This document shows positions 8,684 to 17,532 of a stretch of 57,712 bases of DNA, piece by piece. Source of the stretch: Saccharofermentans sp. (GTDB taxonomy: Bacteria > Bacillota > Clostridia > Saccharofermentanales > Saccharofermentanaceae); NCBI GenBank assembly GCA_024403795.1, contig JAKSRD010000009.1:1-57712 (forward strand), written 5' to 3'. The notes beneath the pieces are model-generated. The model ran no database searches, was not told the DNA's origin, and saw only the letters and a list, made by a program, of their open reading frames with translations. Position 1 is the stretch's first letter, and the number at the start of each line of letters is the position of its first letter. Both the position numbers and the translations under genes were made by a program.

Positions 8684-9802
8684 TCAGGCTCCGAGTGCAG
8701 CCACGACGCAGCTGAGTAAACCGCCGGTCAGCATCAATCCAATATAAGCCAAGACGATGATGAGCACGATGAGAAGAGCCTTGGGGAATCTTCTCGGCCA
8801 GTCACCGCTTATCTTGCCTGTCTGTCCGTTGATGAGCGTACGATAGATCTTATTCTTGTATTTGAAGGAAGTGATCCATATCGGCGCAAGGACATATTTT
8901 GCATGGACGTTGGAAGCAGAGGGATTCATCTCGAGCTTGTCTACGTGGTCAGCGATCTCACGTGCCTTGATATCCTCCTTGATCGTCTCATAGATCTTGT
9001 TCATGGCTGTCTGCCAAGCTTGTGTGCCGTCTATCGAGTAGCTTTCCGCCCAGAAACCGGCGAGAAGATTCGGATTGAATTTCTGTGCAAAATCGAAGTT
9101 AAAACTGGAGATGTTTTTCCAGTAGTAATCGTTTGCCAAACGGTTGGAAGCAATGACGGTAAGATCTTTGAACCGGTGTGAAGTTACACCTGACGATTTG
9201 TGCCACTCGACATAAGAATCTTCGCCGCAGCCGCGGTTTATGCCGAATTGTCCCTTGTAAGAGGCAGTCGTATCGCATGAGAAGATCCAGTAAGGAACAT
9301 AAACTCCTTCAAGATCGCTGAATTGAGTGTTCTGTGCAACATCGGCGGCAACGTTTCTGCATTGAGAGAGCCACTGCTTAAGCATAACCTGTGCCGATGC
9401 CTTGTCGATCGCGAAAGGTACCACTCCGGTCGGTTCGGGAGTGCCGTTTACGTCTGACTGGGTAACCGAGTTAGAGCCGCAGAACGGGCAAAGACCGGAG
9501 ATCGAACTCGGGTCGGCAACAAACTGACCGCCGCAGGAGCCGCACGTGATGAGCTTGCTTGTTGTCTGCCATATATTCTTGCCGGCAATGTTCTGAAGTT
9601 CCGTTAATGTGTAACCGAGCTCCGGCTCCGCATAGGCGGAATCGAAGCGAACTGAAGTACCGCAGAAATTGCAAACGAGATTGCCCGTTAACGGATCGTA
9701 TGCCAGAGTAGCACCGCAGGACGGACATTTATTGTCGTTTTGAACCTGTGTCTGTCGTACATTTACCGTAGTGATGTTGGGCGCGGAATTATTGTTCTCC
9801 AT
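8684..9802 (-). CDS. Zinc-ribbon membrane-anchored protein
   Basis: This 372-residue protein has two zinc ribbons. The first is CPSCG...CNFCG near residues 25-48, TFIIB-like. The second is CGSCG...CPFCG near 88-110. A long soluble domain follows, with VYVPYWIFSCDTTASYKG (a pattern seen in uncharacterised Bacillota proteins), and one C-terminal hydrophobic helix near 345-366. The start has GGAGAG 6-7 bases upstream. It is probably a tail-anchored protein with a cytosolic ribbon and partner-binding domain. No enzymatic motif was seen. It is transcribed convergently to the methyltransferase gene. Confidence 0.78.
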   Translation of the reverse strand: MENNNSAPNITTVNVRQTQVQNDNKCPSCGATLAYDPLTGNLVCNFCGTSVRFDSAYAEPELGYTLTELQNIAGKNIWQTTSKLITCGSCGGQFVADPSSISGLCPFCGSNSVTQSDVNGTPEPTGVVPFAIDKASAQVMLKQWLSQCRNVAADVAQNTQFSDLEGVYVPYWIFSCDTTASYKGQFGINRGCGEDSYVEWHKSSGVTSHRFKDLTVIASNRLANDYYWKNISSFNFDFAQKFNPNLLAGFWAESYSIDGTQAWQTAMNKIYETIKEDIKAREIADHVDKLEMNPSASNVHAKYVLAPIWITSFKYKNKIYRTLINGQTGKISGDWPRRFPKALLIVLIIVLAYIGLMLTGGLLSCVVAALGA

Positions 9803-10243
9803 CTTACGCTCTCCGATAATCTATCCTCATTTGTTTGGACGATCGCCAAACAGTATTAATTATAGCATATTTGCGGGTGTTGACTGACACATCGGCGTAC
9901 GTGAAGGCATCGAAAACATCACGCCGTAAGTATGCGGATCCGTATTTGGAAAGAGAAGAGTTCAAAGCGAGTAAAAGCCATGCAACGCATGGCAAAGTAT
10001 CAGCTGTTCTTACTCGCGATCATATCGGTAAAGGTATTTATCTTTCGTAACAGTTTACCGGCACATTTGGAAGCGCTGTTTCTTCTTTGGCGCAAATCCC
10101 GTTTTCAGAACAGCGCTTCCTTATGCCACCCGTAGTATAGCTCTCATCCCGATCTCATATGCGTGAACTCTGAGTGAAGAGTGAGTGAGGAATGAGTGAA
10201 TAGAATTACGAATGTATTACGCAGTTACAGGCAGTGCTTGCGA
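9803..10243. other. Intergenic region without a convincing gene
   Basis: It contains a minus-strand TATAAT (9859-9864) suited to the zinc-ribbon gene. A hairpin GGAAGCGCTGTT (10069-10080) / AACAGCGCTTCC (10109-10120) has a 28-base loop. Four loose GAGTGA repeats lie at about 10171-10200. Open frames here lack ribosome binding sites. Confidence 0.5.
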
Positions 10244-11836
10244 TCAAGCTAAGTGGTATAACGTAAAGACTTCGTTGTCGAATACTACTTCGTGAGGAAC
10301 GGTATCAATGTTGAATTCAAAATGTTCCGGGAAGCCGTATTTATACTCCAGATAGTAATCGGCTTCAGACAGAACGTGACCATTGAAGCCGTTCTTAAAA
10401 CTCACATGACCGGTGTTCAGATACAGAGCGCGAGGCTTATCAAAAGAGATAATACTGTCTTGCGGAACCTCAGTTTTAATGTATTGGTAGACTTCGATCG
10501 CAGCTTCTGAATAAACGTCTTCATTTGACTTTATTCCCCATGTTTTGAGGTTGGAGATCGCATTCATGGCCGGTTTGATGATGGAAAGAACTATGAGAAC
10601 AAAAGATGTTGCAACGAGCAGACCTGTTTTCCAACGGGAGCAGCTTTTGGAGAAAGGTGCAGTGCTCTTACCGGAGCTGTTTGCGGAGATCTTCTCGGCA
10701 TTTTCTTCCGCACTGTTTTTCGAGTTCTTTGACAAATATGCATAGAGCTTTACGAGCAGGTGCGCAATGAATTTTACTCCATATGCGGAATACATCAGAA
10801 TGAACGGAAGAATGTTGTAGAGGTAGCGCAGTCCCTGAAGATAGGGGAGAGAGATCACGACACCTAAGGTTCCTTCCAGGAATATACTGATATGAAGATT
10901 CTCTCTTTTAATCGAATATCTGATGAAGCCCAATGCGGATAATATCAGGCTGAAGAGTCCGATACCCTTAATGCCGTAGAAGATCGAATTCAAGTATAAC
11001 AAAGTGAGCTCGTAGTAGTAGACGGCGTTACTGATAACCATCTCTTTGGAGATGCCTATGTCACTGAAGTTGGATGTTGCAGGTGCCAGGAGAAATCGTT
11101 CTGAGATAAATATCAGCATGATCGCATAGAGGTAAGGAAGGAGCTGTTTCCAGGCTGATCTTAGCTTATCCTTATCCTTGCAGATAATGGCAATTACATT
11201 ACCCGCAAATGCAAAAATACATACGGAACTGCCGCTTAAACGCGTCTCATATGTCAGCCAGAGGGTAATGCCGTAGATGATCCCGGTAATGTAGATCTGC
11301 TTGCCGTTTTTTGCACGATCGACCATATATTCCATCAGGAAGAATGAAAGAACGGTCAAGAACAGGAACGGCAGATCGGAATACAGAACGTTGATCGCCA
11401 TGATGAGACCGCCGCTCATCGTGAATATAACGGCAAGTGCGAACGAGATAGTAAGCGAAAACCTTCTGCGGAAGAATAACACCAGTACACCGGCAGTCAA
11501 CGATATGCTGAGTAATAACGGCAATTTGTACAAGATGATGTTATCGTAACTGAAGCCGGCAGCCTTATATATCAGAGCTTCCATTAACGGATAGCCCCAT
11601 GCATATACTAATTGTTCGGATTCCATTGCTTCATCAGGCATATCGGAGGGATGGTAGTAGTAGTTTATTTTGGCCTGTTCCTCAAAAGAACCGTCAACAA
11701 TGGCAATCCCTTCGGTGATGTAGGCTGCAGAATCGTCACCCCATGACAACAGTCCCGTCGTAAGTGTGCAAGCTCCGACGATCAACACTATCAATGCCGC
11801 CAATGCAGCGAATAACCAATCTCGTTTTGAGTACAT
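10244..11836 (-). CDS. GT-C-like polytopic membrane glycosyltransferase
   Basis: This 530-residue protein has about 10-11 transmembrane helices. The first extracytoplasmic loop carries WGDDSAAYI with an acidic pair right after TM1. That placement matches the catalytic Asp of GT-C enzymes (GT39/ArnT/PMT-like), which transfer sugars from polyprenyl-phosphate donors outside the membrane. The C-terminal 90 residues form a soluble extracytoplasmic segment. The ribosome binding site is weak (GGAAAG). It is a single gene with no cell-wall cluster beside it. Assignment to GT-C is by topology and the acidic loop only. Confidence 0.6.
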   Translation of the reverse strand: MYSKRDWLFAALAALIVLIVGACTLTTGLLSWGDDSAAYITEGIAIVDGSFEEQAKINYYYHPSDMPDEAMESEQLVYAWGYPLMEALIYKAAGFSYDNIILYKLPLLLSISLTAGVLVLFFRRRFSLTISFALAVIFTMSGGLIMAINVLYSDLPFLFLTVLSFFLMEYMVDRAKNGKQIYITGIIYGITLWLTYETRLSGSSVCIFAFAGNVIAIICKDKDKLRSAWKQLLPYLYAIMLIFISERFLLAPATSNFSDIGISKEMVISNAVYYYELTLLYLNSIFYGIKGIGLFSLILSALGFIRYSIKRENLHISIFLEGTLGVVISLPYLQGLRYLYNILPFILMYSAYGVKFIAHLLVKLYAYLSKNSKNSAEENAEKISANSSGKSTAPFSKSCSRWKTGLLVATSFVLIVLSIIKPAMNAISNLKTWGIKSNEDVYSEAAIEVYQYIKTEVPQDSIISFDKPRALYLNTGHVSFKNGFNGHVLSEADYYLEYKYGFPEHFEFNIDTVPHEVVFDNEVFTLYHLA

Positions 11837-11960
11837 ATATGGCTCTTTCCGATCTCATGATGAAACCAAACCGGTCATCTTCTTACTATCCTGAATATAT
11901 TAACACAAGGAAAGAAGGTGTTTCTGTCGGTCTTGCATACTTTAAGGAATCACATTTGAC

Positions 11961-11989
11961 TTGACGCACCTTGACTGCTGCTGTATTAT
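11961..11989 (+). promoter_or_regulatory. Promoter of the ABC-F leader transcript
   Basis: TTGACG (11961-11966), a 17-bp spacer and TATTAT (11984-11989) form the best sigma-A promoter in the window. Transcription should start near 11996, about 170 bases before the ABC-F start, leaving room for a regulated leader. Confidence 0.75.
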
Positions 11990-12020
11990 CACAGCAAATG
12001 ATCCGACAGGAGGAACACCG

Positions 12021-12041
12021 ATGAGAAAGACGATCTGCTGA
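12021..12041 (+). CDS. Leader peptide MRKTIC for the ABC-F gene
   Basis: This is a six-codon ORF (ATG to TGA) with a consensus AGGAGG at 12008-12013, seven bases upstream. Its ribosome binding site is clearly better than that of the ABC-F gene downstream, which argues it is translated. It lies between the promoter and a terminator-like hairpin. That is the layout of ribosome-stalling attenuation leaders known for antibiotic-resistance ABC-F genes. The peptide probably acts in cis, with drug-stalled ribosomes changing the fold of the downstream RNA. Confidence 0.6.
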   Translation: MRKTIC

Positions 12042-12100
12042 AGTTTATAAACTGCCTCGCGGATAAGTCTTTTTTGTGTGTTCATATTTACGAATTTATT

Positions 12101-12136
12101 AAGCCGCGGCCGCTACTGTTGTCGCGGCTTTTGATT
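12101..12136 (+). terminator. Putative attenuator hairpin in the ABC-F leader
   Basis: AAGCCGCGGC (12101-12110) pairs with GTCGCGGCTT (12121-12130), followed by TTGATTT. A competing pairing is possible between CGCGG (12058-12062) and CCGCG (12104-12108). An earlier T run follows GGATAAGTC near 12069-12075. The T tract after the hairpin is short, so termination strength is uncertain. Confidence 0.6.
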
Positions 12137-12168
12137 TATCCGGCAGAGGATTTCAAGAAAGGAATCAT

Positions 12169-13626
12169 ATGCCAGTAATTAATATCAACAACTTAACATT
12201 CGGATACGATGGTTCGGAGAGCATGCTCTTCGAAGGAGTTACGATCACTCTTGATACAAGCTGGAAGCTTGCTTTGGCAGGACGCAACGGACGCGGCAAG
12301 ACAACGTTCTTCAAGCTTCTCCGCGGCGAGCTCCCGTACGGCGGGACCATAAGCGGCGTGCCGGATACGATACTGTTCCCAATGACAGAGCTTCCTGAGA
12401 ATGAGGATTGGAAAGTTCGTAAAGAACTCGGTCTCATGGGCGCCGATCCCGACATTATGTGGAGACCGATGGAGACATTATCGGGCGGTGAGAGGACCAA
12501 GCTCATGCTGGCCAACCTTTTCGCGGCTGATAACACATATCCGCTGATCGACGAGCCGACAAATCACCTGGACAGGCAGGGAAGAGAAGTTGTTGCCGAC
12601 TATCTGTCGTCCAAAGACGGATTCATTCTGATATCGCACGACAGAGCCTTCCTTGATCGTTGTACCGACCACACGCTGGTCATTACCAAGACCGGATTGG
12701 AGCTTGTCGGAGCGAGCTATTCCGTGTGGTGGGAGAACAACGAGCAGCGCATGGAAAGTGAACGTTCCAGGAACGCTCAGATAAGAAAAGAGATGTCTTC
12801 GATCGATGCCGCCATGAAGAAGAATGCACAGTGGTCGGCTAAGGCTGAGAGCTCGAAAAGCCGGGCCAATTCTGCCAAGTCAGCCGAGAATCATCTGAGA
12901 CGTGCATACGAAGGATCCAAGTCAGCCAAGCTGATGTCCTTATCGAAGAACCTCGAGAAACGTAACGAGCGTAAGCTCGAAGAGAAGCAGGGCCTTCTTA
13001 AAGATCTCGAACGTTCGGAGAAGCTTAAGATGATCGGAACCGAACACCACAACAGATCACCGGTAATCATCAGGAACATGACTCTGATGCGTTACGATGA
13101 ACCGATCATCGAAGGATTTGATCTTGCGATCGAGTGTGGTGACAAGATCTCGCTTGTCGGAAAGAACGGCTGCGGCAAGAGCACGCTGATCAAATATCTT
13201 GCCGGATTGGGAGAGGATGAGGGTATTACCGCAACGGGTGATATCTATGTCGCACCGGGTCTTAAGATCTCTTATGTCGGACAGGATACCTCTTCATTGA
13301 TCGGATCGCTCTATGACATAGCGGCAGAGCGCGGCGTCGATAAGACTCAATTCTCGACGATCCTGATCAAGATGGGATTTACCAAGGAGATGCTCTATCG
13401 TGACGTATCGGCTCTGTCTCTCGGTCAGAAGAAATTCGTCATGATCGCTTTAAGTCTTTGCGAGCAAGCCGACCTCTATCTGTGGGATGAGCCCCTTAAT
13501 TACATAGATGTTTATATGCGACAGGAGATCGAGCGTCTGGTCAAAGACAGCGAGGTAACGATGCTGTTCGTTGAACATGACCGCGTTTTCTCGGAATCAG
13601 TTGCCGATTACGAAGTGAAAATGTAG
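12169..13626 (+). CDS. ABC-F ribosomal protection protein, Lsa-like
   Basis: This 485-residue protein has two ATPase domains and no membrane segment. Domain 1 has Walker A GRNGRGKT (38-45), signature LSGGE (104-108) and Walker B PLIDEPTNHLD. A charged helical linker spans about 185-295. Domain 2 has Walker A GKNGCGKS, a degenerate signature LSLGQ, and LYLWDEPLNYID. The overall pattern (WRPMETLSGGERTK, PLIDEPTNHLD) matches Lsa/Vga-type proteins, which bind the ribosomal E site and displace lincosamides, streptogramin A and pleuromutilins. AAAGGA lies 5 bases before the ATG. The leader ORF and hairpin upstream support inducible resistance. The drug range is inferred, and an intrinsic translation role is possible. 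Confidence 0.88.
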   Translation: MPVININNLTFGYDGSESMLFEGVTITLDTSWKLALAGRNGRGKTTFFKLLRGELPYGGTISGVPDTILFPMTELPENEDWKVRKELGLMGADPDIMWRPMETLSGGERTKLMLANLFAADNTYPLIDEPTNHLDRQGREVVADYLSSKDGFILISHDRAFLDRCTDHTLVITKTGLELVGASYSVWWENNEQRMESERSRNAQIRKEMSSIDAAMKKNAQWSAKAESSKSRANSAKSAENHLRRAYEGSKSAKLMSLSKNLEKRNERKLEEKQGLLKDLERSEKLKMIGTEHHNRSPVIIRNMTLMRYDEPIIEGFDLAIECGDKISLVGKNGCGKSTLIKYLAGLGEDEGITATGDIYVAPGLKISYVGQDTSSLIGSLYDIAAERGVDKTQFSTILIKMGFTKEMLYRDVSALSLGQKKFVMIALSLCEQADLYLWDEPLNYIDVYMRQEIERLVKDSEVTMLFVEHDRVFSESVADYEVKM

Positions 13627-13634
13627 CACAAACA

Positions 13635-13672
13635 GCCCGAAAACGTAATGAAACAAGACGTTTTCGGGCATT
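13635..13672 (+). terminator. Terminator after the ABC-F gene
   Basis: GCCCGAAAACGT (13635-13646) and ACGTTTTCGGGC (13658-13669) form a perfect 12-bp stem, followed by a short AT-rich tail. Confidence 0.7.
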
Positions 13673-13799
13673 TATCAACCAATTAGTTTAAGTAAACCAA
13701 AAATTATACATTTATGCTATACATCTGACAAAATAGCGAGTATACTCTAGATGTACTATCGGACGAATTGTGATCCCTGCTGGCGCTTGAGGTGCGATT

Positions 13800-16094
13800 A
13801 TGTTCTCTAGACTCGTTATTTCCGGAATACTTATAGTAGTGCTTGTTGTGCTGCTCACATGTTCTGTTAATTCCAGACGGCTTTACAGTAAGGAAATGGG
13901 TAAGCCGGTCTCAATGCTTAACATAGCCCTTATGCTCCCGATCATAGGAAATATCGCGATCATTTTCTCTGAGAATGAGAATCTGGCTATGGTCGGATAT
14001 TATGTCTATTTCATAGGAATGGACTTTGCGCTGGTTGAAGTAATGAAGTTTTCCGAAGCCTATTGTGCCAGTGCCAGAGAGAATAAGCCGGCACAGAAGA
14101 AGATAATAGCGATCTATTCCGTCATCCTGGGTCTTGATATAGTTCAGCTTCTGGCCAGCATTGTGACAAAGCATGCGTTTACTCTTGTCGAGAAGAATAG
14201 CGAAGGAACGATCTGCTACAGTGCAAGACCGCTTATCGGATTGTTGATACACAGAGTGAATGTCTTTGCCGTATTTGTATCGCTGATAATCGTTTTCTCC
14301 ATTGCAACGGCAAAGACCTCGCGACTTTACAGGGAGAAGTATTCGATAATCCTTTCAATATTGATCGTTGTCGGCGCAGTTGAGACCGTTTGTTTGATTG
14401 CTGATGATCCGATCAACCTTTCAATGCTCGGATTCGGTGTTTTCGGAGTCGCTGCTTACTATTTCGGACTTGAATACAGACCGCTCAGACTTCTTGACAG
14501 AATGCTTTCGGAGATCATCTCGAACAGTTCAGATGCATGCTTTATCTTCTCGCCGAGAGGCCGTTGCATCTGGGTTAATCAGGCAGGTTGTCTCATGGCA
14601 GGTGTTCAGGAGAATAACTGCGAGAATGCGCGCGAACTTCTCGAGTACTTGTTCAATACCGAGTTGCGCATGGCAAACTGGACTGAACAGCACATTACCG
14701 GAGGCGGTGACAGCCTTAAGTATTACCGTCTTGAGAATCACGACGTTACAAACGGCAAGGGCAAGATCACGGGATACTACCTGAAGATCAGTGATATTAC
14801 GGAAGAACAGCTTAAGTTGAGGAAGGACCTTTTCGAGGCCACACACGATAAACTCACAGGTCTTTATACAAAGGATCATATGTATAAACTGATCAAGCAG
14901 AATCTTGTGGCACATAAGAATACAAGATATGTGATCCTTTACATCAACATTAAGAGCTTCAAGATGGTAAAGGATATCTTCGGAAACGAGTTCGGCGATT
15001 ATGCTGTCAGGAATTATGCTGACAAGAAGAAGAGCTTGTTCTCCGATAAGTGCGTATACGGAAGGATCGGAGTTGCCGACTTCGGAGTGCTTATGCCAAA
15101 GGAAGAGTTCGAGGACATGGATATTGATAACGATCTCTCCCGTCTGACGATCAAGAAGGGCAAGGCAAGATATCCCATTCAGGCACAGATCGGTGTATAT
15201 GAAGTTGATAACGATGATACCGATGTTGATGAGATGTTTACCAATGCAAGGATCGCGCTCTCAGCGATTGAGAATGACGAGACTGCCGTTGTCGCTTTCT
15301 ATGACGAGAATCTGCGTAACGAGATATTGTGGAATCAGGAGATCGCCTCACAGCTCTCAGATGCCATTAAGAACCGTGAGATCAGACCTTATCTGCAGCC
15401 TATCGCGGACAGAGACGGCAGGATCGTCGGATGCGAAGCTCTTGTGCGTTGGATCTATAAGGATCAGGGAGTTCTTGCTCCGTACAAGTTTATCCCTTCT
15501 CTCGAGAAGAACGGCATGATAGCAGAAGTCGACAAGTATATGTGGCGCAGTGCCTGCGAGATTCTCTCCGGCTGGCAGAAGCGCGGTTGGGATACATTCA
15601 TCTCAGTCAACATCTCACCTAAGGATTTCTACTATATAGATGTTCCTAAATACTTGAAGTCACTGGTCGACGAATTCGGTATCAATCCCAAATACCTTCG
15701 TGTTGAGATCACGGAGACTGTTATGGTCAATGATACCGACAAGGCTATCGCGATCATGCGTGAGCTTCGCGATTACGGTTTTATCGTTGAGATGGACGAC
15801 TTCGGAAGCGGCTATTCATCACTCAACATGCTCAAGAGTATGCCGGTAGATGTACTCAAGATCGACATGAAGTTCCTCGGCAAATCCGATGATGCCAAGA
15901 GAGCAGATACCATCGTAAAGAACGTCATTAACCTTTCGATGGAACTCGGCATCACATCGCTTACCGAAGGCGTTGAGACACAGAACCAGTACAACAGCCT
16001 CTCAGACATGGGATGCAAGCTTTTCCAGGGTTATTACTTCTCAAAGCCCATCCCGACCGAGCAGTTCGAAGAACTCATCATTGAGAAGAACTGA
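13800..16094 (+). CDS. 7TM-PAS-degenerate GGDEF-EAL phosphodiesterase
   Basis: This 764-residue protein has seven N-terminal helices (residues 1-230) of the histidine-kinase 7TM type, and a PAS-like segment (235-340) with CIWVNQAG. A GGDEF-fold domain starts at HDKLTGLYTKDHM. Its active-site loop reads GVADF in place of GGDEF, so it is unlikely to make c-di-GMP. The EAL domain (about 515-760) keeps EALVRW, NISPKDF, EITETVM, MDDFGSGYSSL, KIDMKFL and QGYYFSKP, so c-di-GMP hydrolysis is expected. It would sense a membrane or external cue and lower c-di-GMP. GAGGTG lies before the ATG. It is monocistronic with a terminator downstream. Confidence 0.88.
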   Translation: MFSRLVISGILIVVLVVLLTCSVNSRRLYSKEMGKPVSMLNIALMLPIIGNIAIIFSENENLAMVGYYVYFIGMDFALVEVMKFSEAYCASARENKPAQKKIIAIYSVILGLDIVQLLASIVTKHAFTLVEKNSEGTICYSARPLIGLLIHRVNVFAVFVSLIIVFSIATAKTSRLYREKYSIILSILIVVGAVETVCLIADDPINLSMLGFGVFGVAAYYFGLEYRPLRLLDRMLSEIISNSSDACFIFSPRGRCIWVNQAGCLMAGVQENNCENARELLEYLFNTELRMANWTEQHITGGGDSLKYYRLENHDVTNGKGKITGYYLKISDITEEQLKLRKDLFEATHDKLTGLYTKDHMYKLIKQNLVAHKNTRYVILYINIKSFKMVKDIFGNEFGDYAVRNYADKKKSLFSDKCVYGRIGVADFGVLMPKEEFEDMDIDNDLSRLTIKKGKARYPIQAQIGVYEVDNDDTDVDEMFTNARIALSAIENDETAVVAFYDENLRNEILWNQEIASQLSDAIKNREIRPYLQPIADRDGRIVGCEALVRWIYKDQGVLAPYKFIPSLEKNGMIAEVDKYMWRSACEILSGWQKRGWDTFISVNISPKDFYYIDVPKYLKSLVDEFGINPKYLRVEITETVMVNDTDKAIAIMRELRDYGFIVEMDDFGSGYSSLNMLKSMPVDVLKIDMKFLGKSDDAKRADTIVKNVINLSMELGITSLTEGVETQNQYNSLSDMGCKLFQGYYFSKPIPTEQFEELIIEKN

Positions 16095-16125
16095 GTTCAC
16101 TTAAAAATGATATGACCGATCAACT

Positions 16126-16155
16126 AAGCACCGGACTTGAGCCGGTGCTTTTATT
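16126..16155 (+). terminator. Terminator after the EAL gene
   Basis: AAGCACCGG (16126-16134) pairs with CCGGTGCTT (16142-16150), followed by TTATTG. Confidence 0.8.
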
Positions 16156-16246
16156 GTTGAGGTTTTGCTATGCAGAGCAGAGAGCAGAGGTCAGAGGGGA
16201 GAGCGCAGACGGCGGATTTTAATCTGATAGGTCCTATGAAGTGAAT

Positions 16247-16480
16247 TGTATCTGGAAATTAATATTTGAGCAGTTCCAGATACATTTTGTATCTATAACA
16301 AGTAGAATCCTGAATTCCAGATACATTTGATCTGACGAGGTGATGCAAATGTATCTGAGATGCATGATTTTCGAGGTTTCAGATACAAATTTTATCTGGA
16401 AATAAATATTTGAGCAGTTCCAGATACATTCTGTATCTGGAATAAGCATAATTCAAAAACGCAGATACATTTGGTTGCAG
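16247..16480. repeat. Intergenic repeat array B: about 1.6 units of 144 bp
   Basis: This is the same family as the array at 1926-2213. AATATTTGAG at 16261 recurs at 16405 (144 bp). The CAGATACATTTG/CAAATGTATCTG arms lie at about 16318-16357. A 71-codon open frame on the minus strand is produced by the repeat and has no ribosome binding site. Confidence 0.8.
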
Positions 16481-16567
16481 AATGAATACGGAACAATATG
16501 AATACAGAACACTGCAGCGTGCGTAAATAGATTGGTAATGTTTTGGAACAGTTGGTTATGACAATAT

Positions 16568-16641
16568 CGACAAAACCTTTGAATTCCGACAAAAATTGAG
16601 ACTAATTTGTCGAACAAACCGACAAACAGGCAATCTATACT
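16568..16641 (+). promoter_or_regulatory. Heptamer array (possible operator) and -10 box
   Basis: CGACAAA occurs at 16568-16574, 16587-16593 and 16620-16626, and its complement TTTGTCG at 16606-16612. The first three start exactly 19 bp apart, and the last two form a perfect inverted pair with 7 bp between. TATACT (16636-16641) follows, then AAGGAGGTG for the next gene. Confidence 0.5.
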
Positions 16642-16666
16642 ATTGAGCAGAAGGAGGTGAATATAC

Positions 16667-17452
16667 ATGGCGGACAAAGTAATTAAAGCGATAGAGGGCA
16701 GGCAAGAGCAACTTGAACGAGCACTCCCCGGATTAAGCAAAACGATTGCAGCTTTTCCTAACGGAAAAATCCATATTAAAAGAATACATGGTGAGAATTA
16801 CTACTATCTTGTACAAGACGGTAAGAACGAAGTATTATTGAAAAATGATGACCCCATGATATCCGAACTGGTTCAAAAAGATTATCTGGAGAAAGCTCTG
16901 CGTTCAGTTAATAATGAACTTTTGGCTTTAGGAAGAATGAAGAAAATCTATCCTGATGATGTTGTGGAAGATGAGTACGGAAAGATCTCTGAGGCACGTA
17001 GAGAGTTTGTGAAGCCTTTAATCCTGAATGATGAACAATATATTCAGAGATGGTTGGACATACCGTTTGTTCCCAAGACAATAAATGAAGATCTGCCGGT
17101 ATTCCTGACATTGAAAGGAGAGCGTGTCAGGTCAAAGAGTGAGATGATAATAGCAGACAGACTGTATATGAAGGAGATTCCTTATAAATATGAATGTCCG
17201 TTAATACTTGGAAAGAAGACGATTCACCCGGATTTCTCAGTCCTGAAAATCTCAGAGCGTAAGGTCATATACTATGAACATTGTGGAATGATGGGAAAAC
17301 CGGGATATGTGAAGGATTTGGTTAGCAGAGTAAATGACTATAATGTGGCAGGATATGTATTGGGTGACAGTCTGTTCTTGACTTTTGAGTCGGCTGAACA
17401 ACCGTTAGACGTGAGAACACTTGATAGTATGATCGAAAAAGTGTTCAGATGA
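16667..17452 (+). CDS. PD-(D/E)XK nuclease-fold-like protein
   Basis: This 261-residue soluble protein starts behind a consensus AAGGAGGTG. Its C-terminal half has VRSKSEMIIADRL, then KYECPLIL, HPDFSVL and VIYYEHCGMM. That order (Glu helix, Asp in HPDF, then an acidic-x-Cys/His strand end) resembles a PD-(D/E)XK restriction-endonuclease-like core, with EHC in the place of the usual ExK. The N-terminal 100 residues look helical. The family appears common in clostridia but uncharacterised. The possible operator array upstream suggests specific regulation. Nuclease activity is an inference. Confidence 0.6.
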   Translation: MADKVIKAIEGRQEQLERALPGLSKTIAAFPNGKIHIKRIHGENYYYLVQDGKNEVLLKNDDPMISELVQKDYLEKALRSVNNELLALGRMKKIYPDDVVEDEYGKISEARREFVKPLILNDEQYIQRWLDIPFVPKTINEDLPVFLTLKGERVRSKSEMIIADRLYMKEIPYKYECPLILGKKTIHPDFSVLKISERKVIYYEHCGMMGKPGYVKDLVSRVNDYNVAGYVLGDSLFLTFESAEQPLDVRTLDSMIEKVFR

Positions 17453-17532
17453 ACAAACGTGCCGACATATTTTGTACCACACCCCGGCAGTCATGTATAA
17501 TTACTCGTACTACATATCACGTGGGGGATAAT

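Noticed and set aside
9835..10135. Overlapping short plus-strand frames between the zinc-ribbon and GT-C genes
   Set aside because: TTG starts or weak starts without ribosome binding sites, and sequence with no recognisable protein character.
11838..11862. Sequence resembling a sequencing adapter upstream of the GT-C-like gene
   Set aside because: The minus strand reads GATCGGAAAGAGC, which has an extra A compared with the common adapter core, and the surrounding sequence is ordinary. Judged chance similarity.
16234..16449. 71-codon minus-strand frame in the repeat array
   Set aside because: It arises from the 144-bp repeat itself, has no ribosome binding site, and its protein sequence repeats in the same period.
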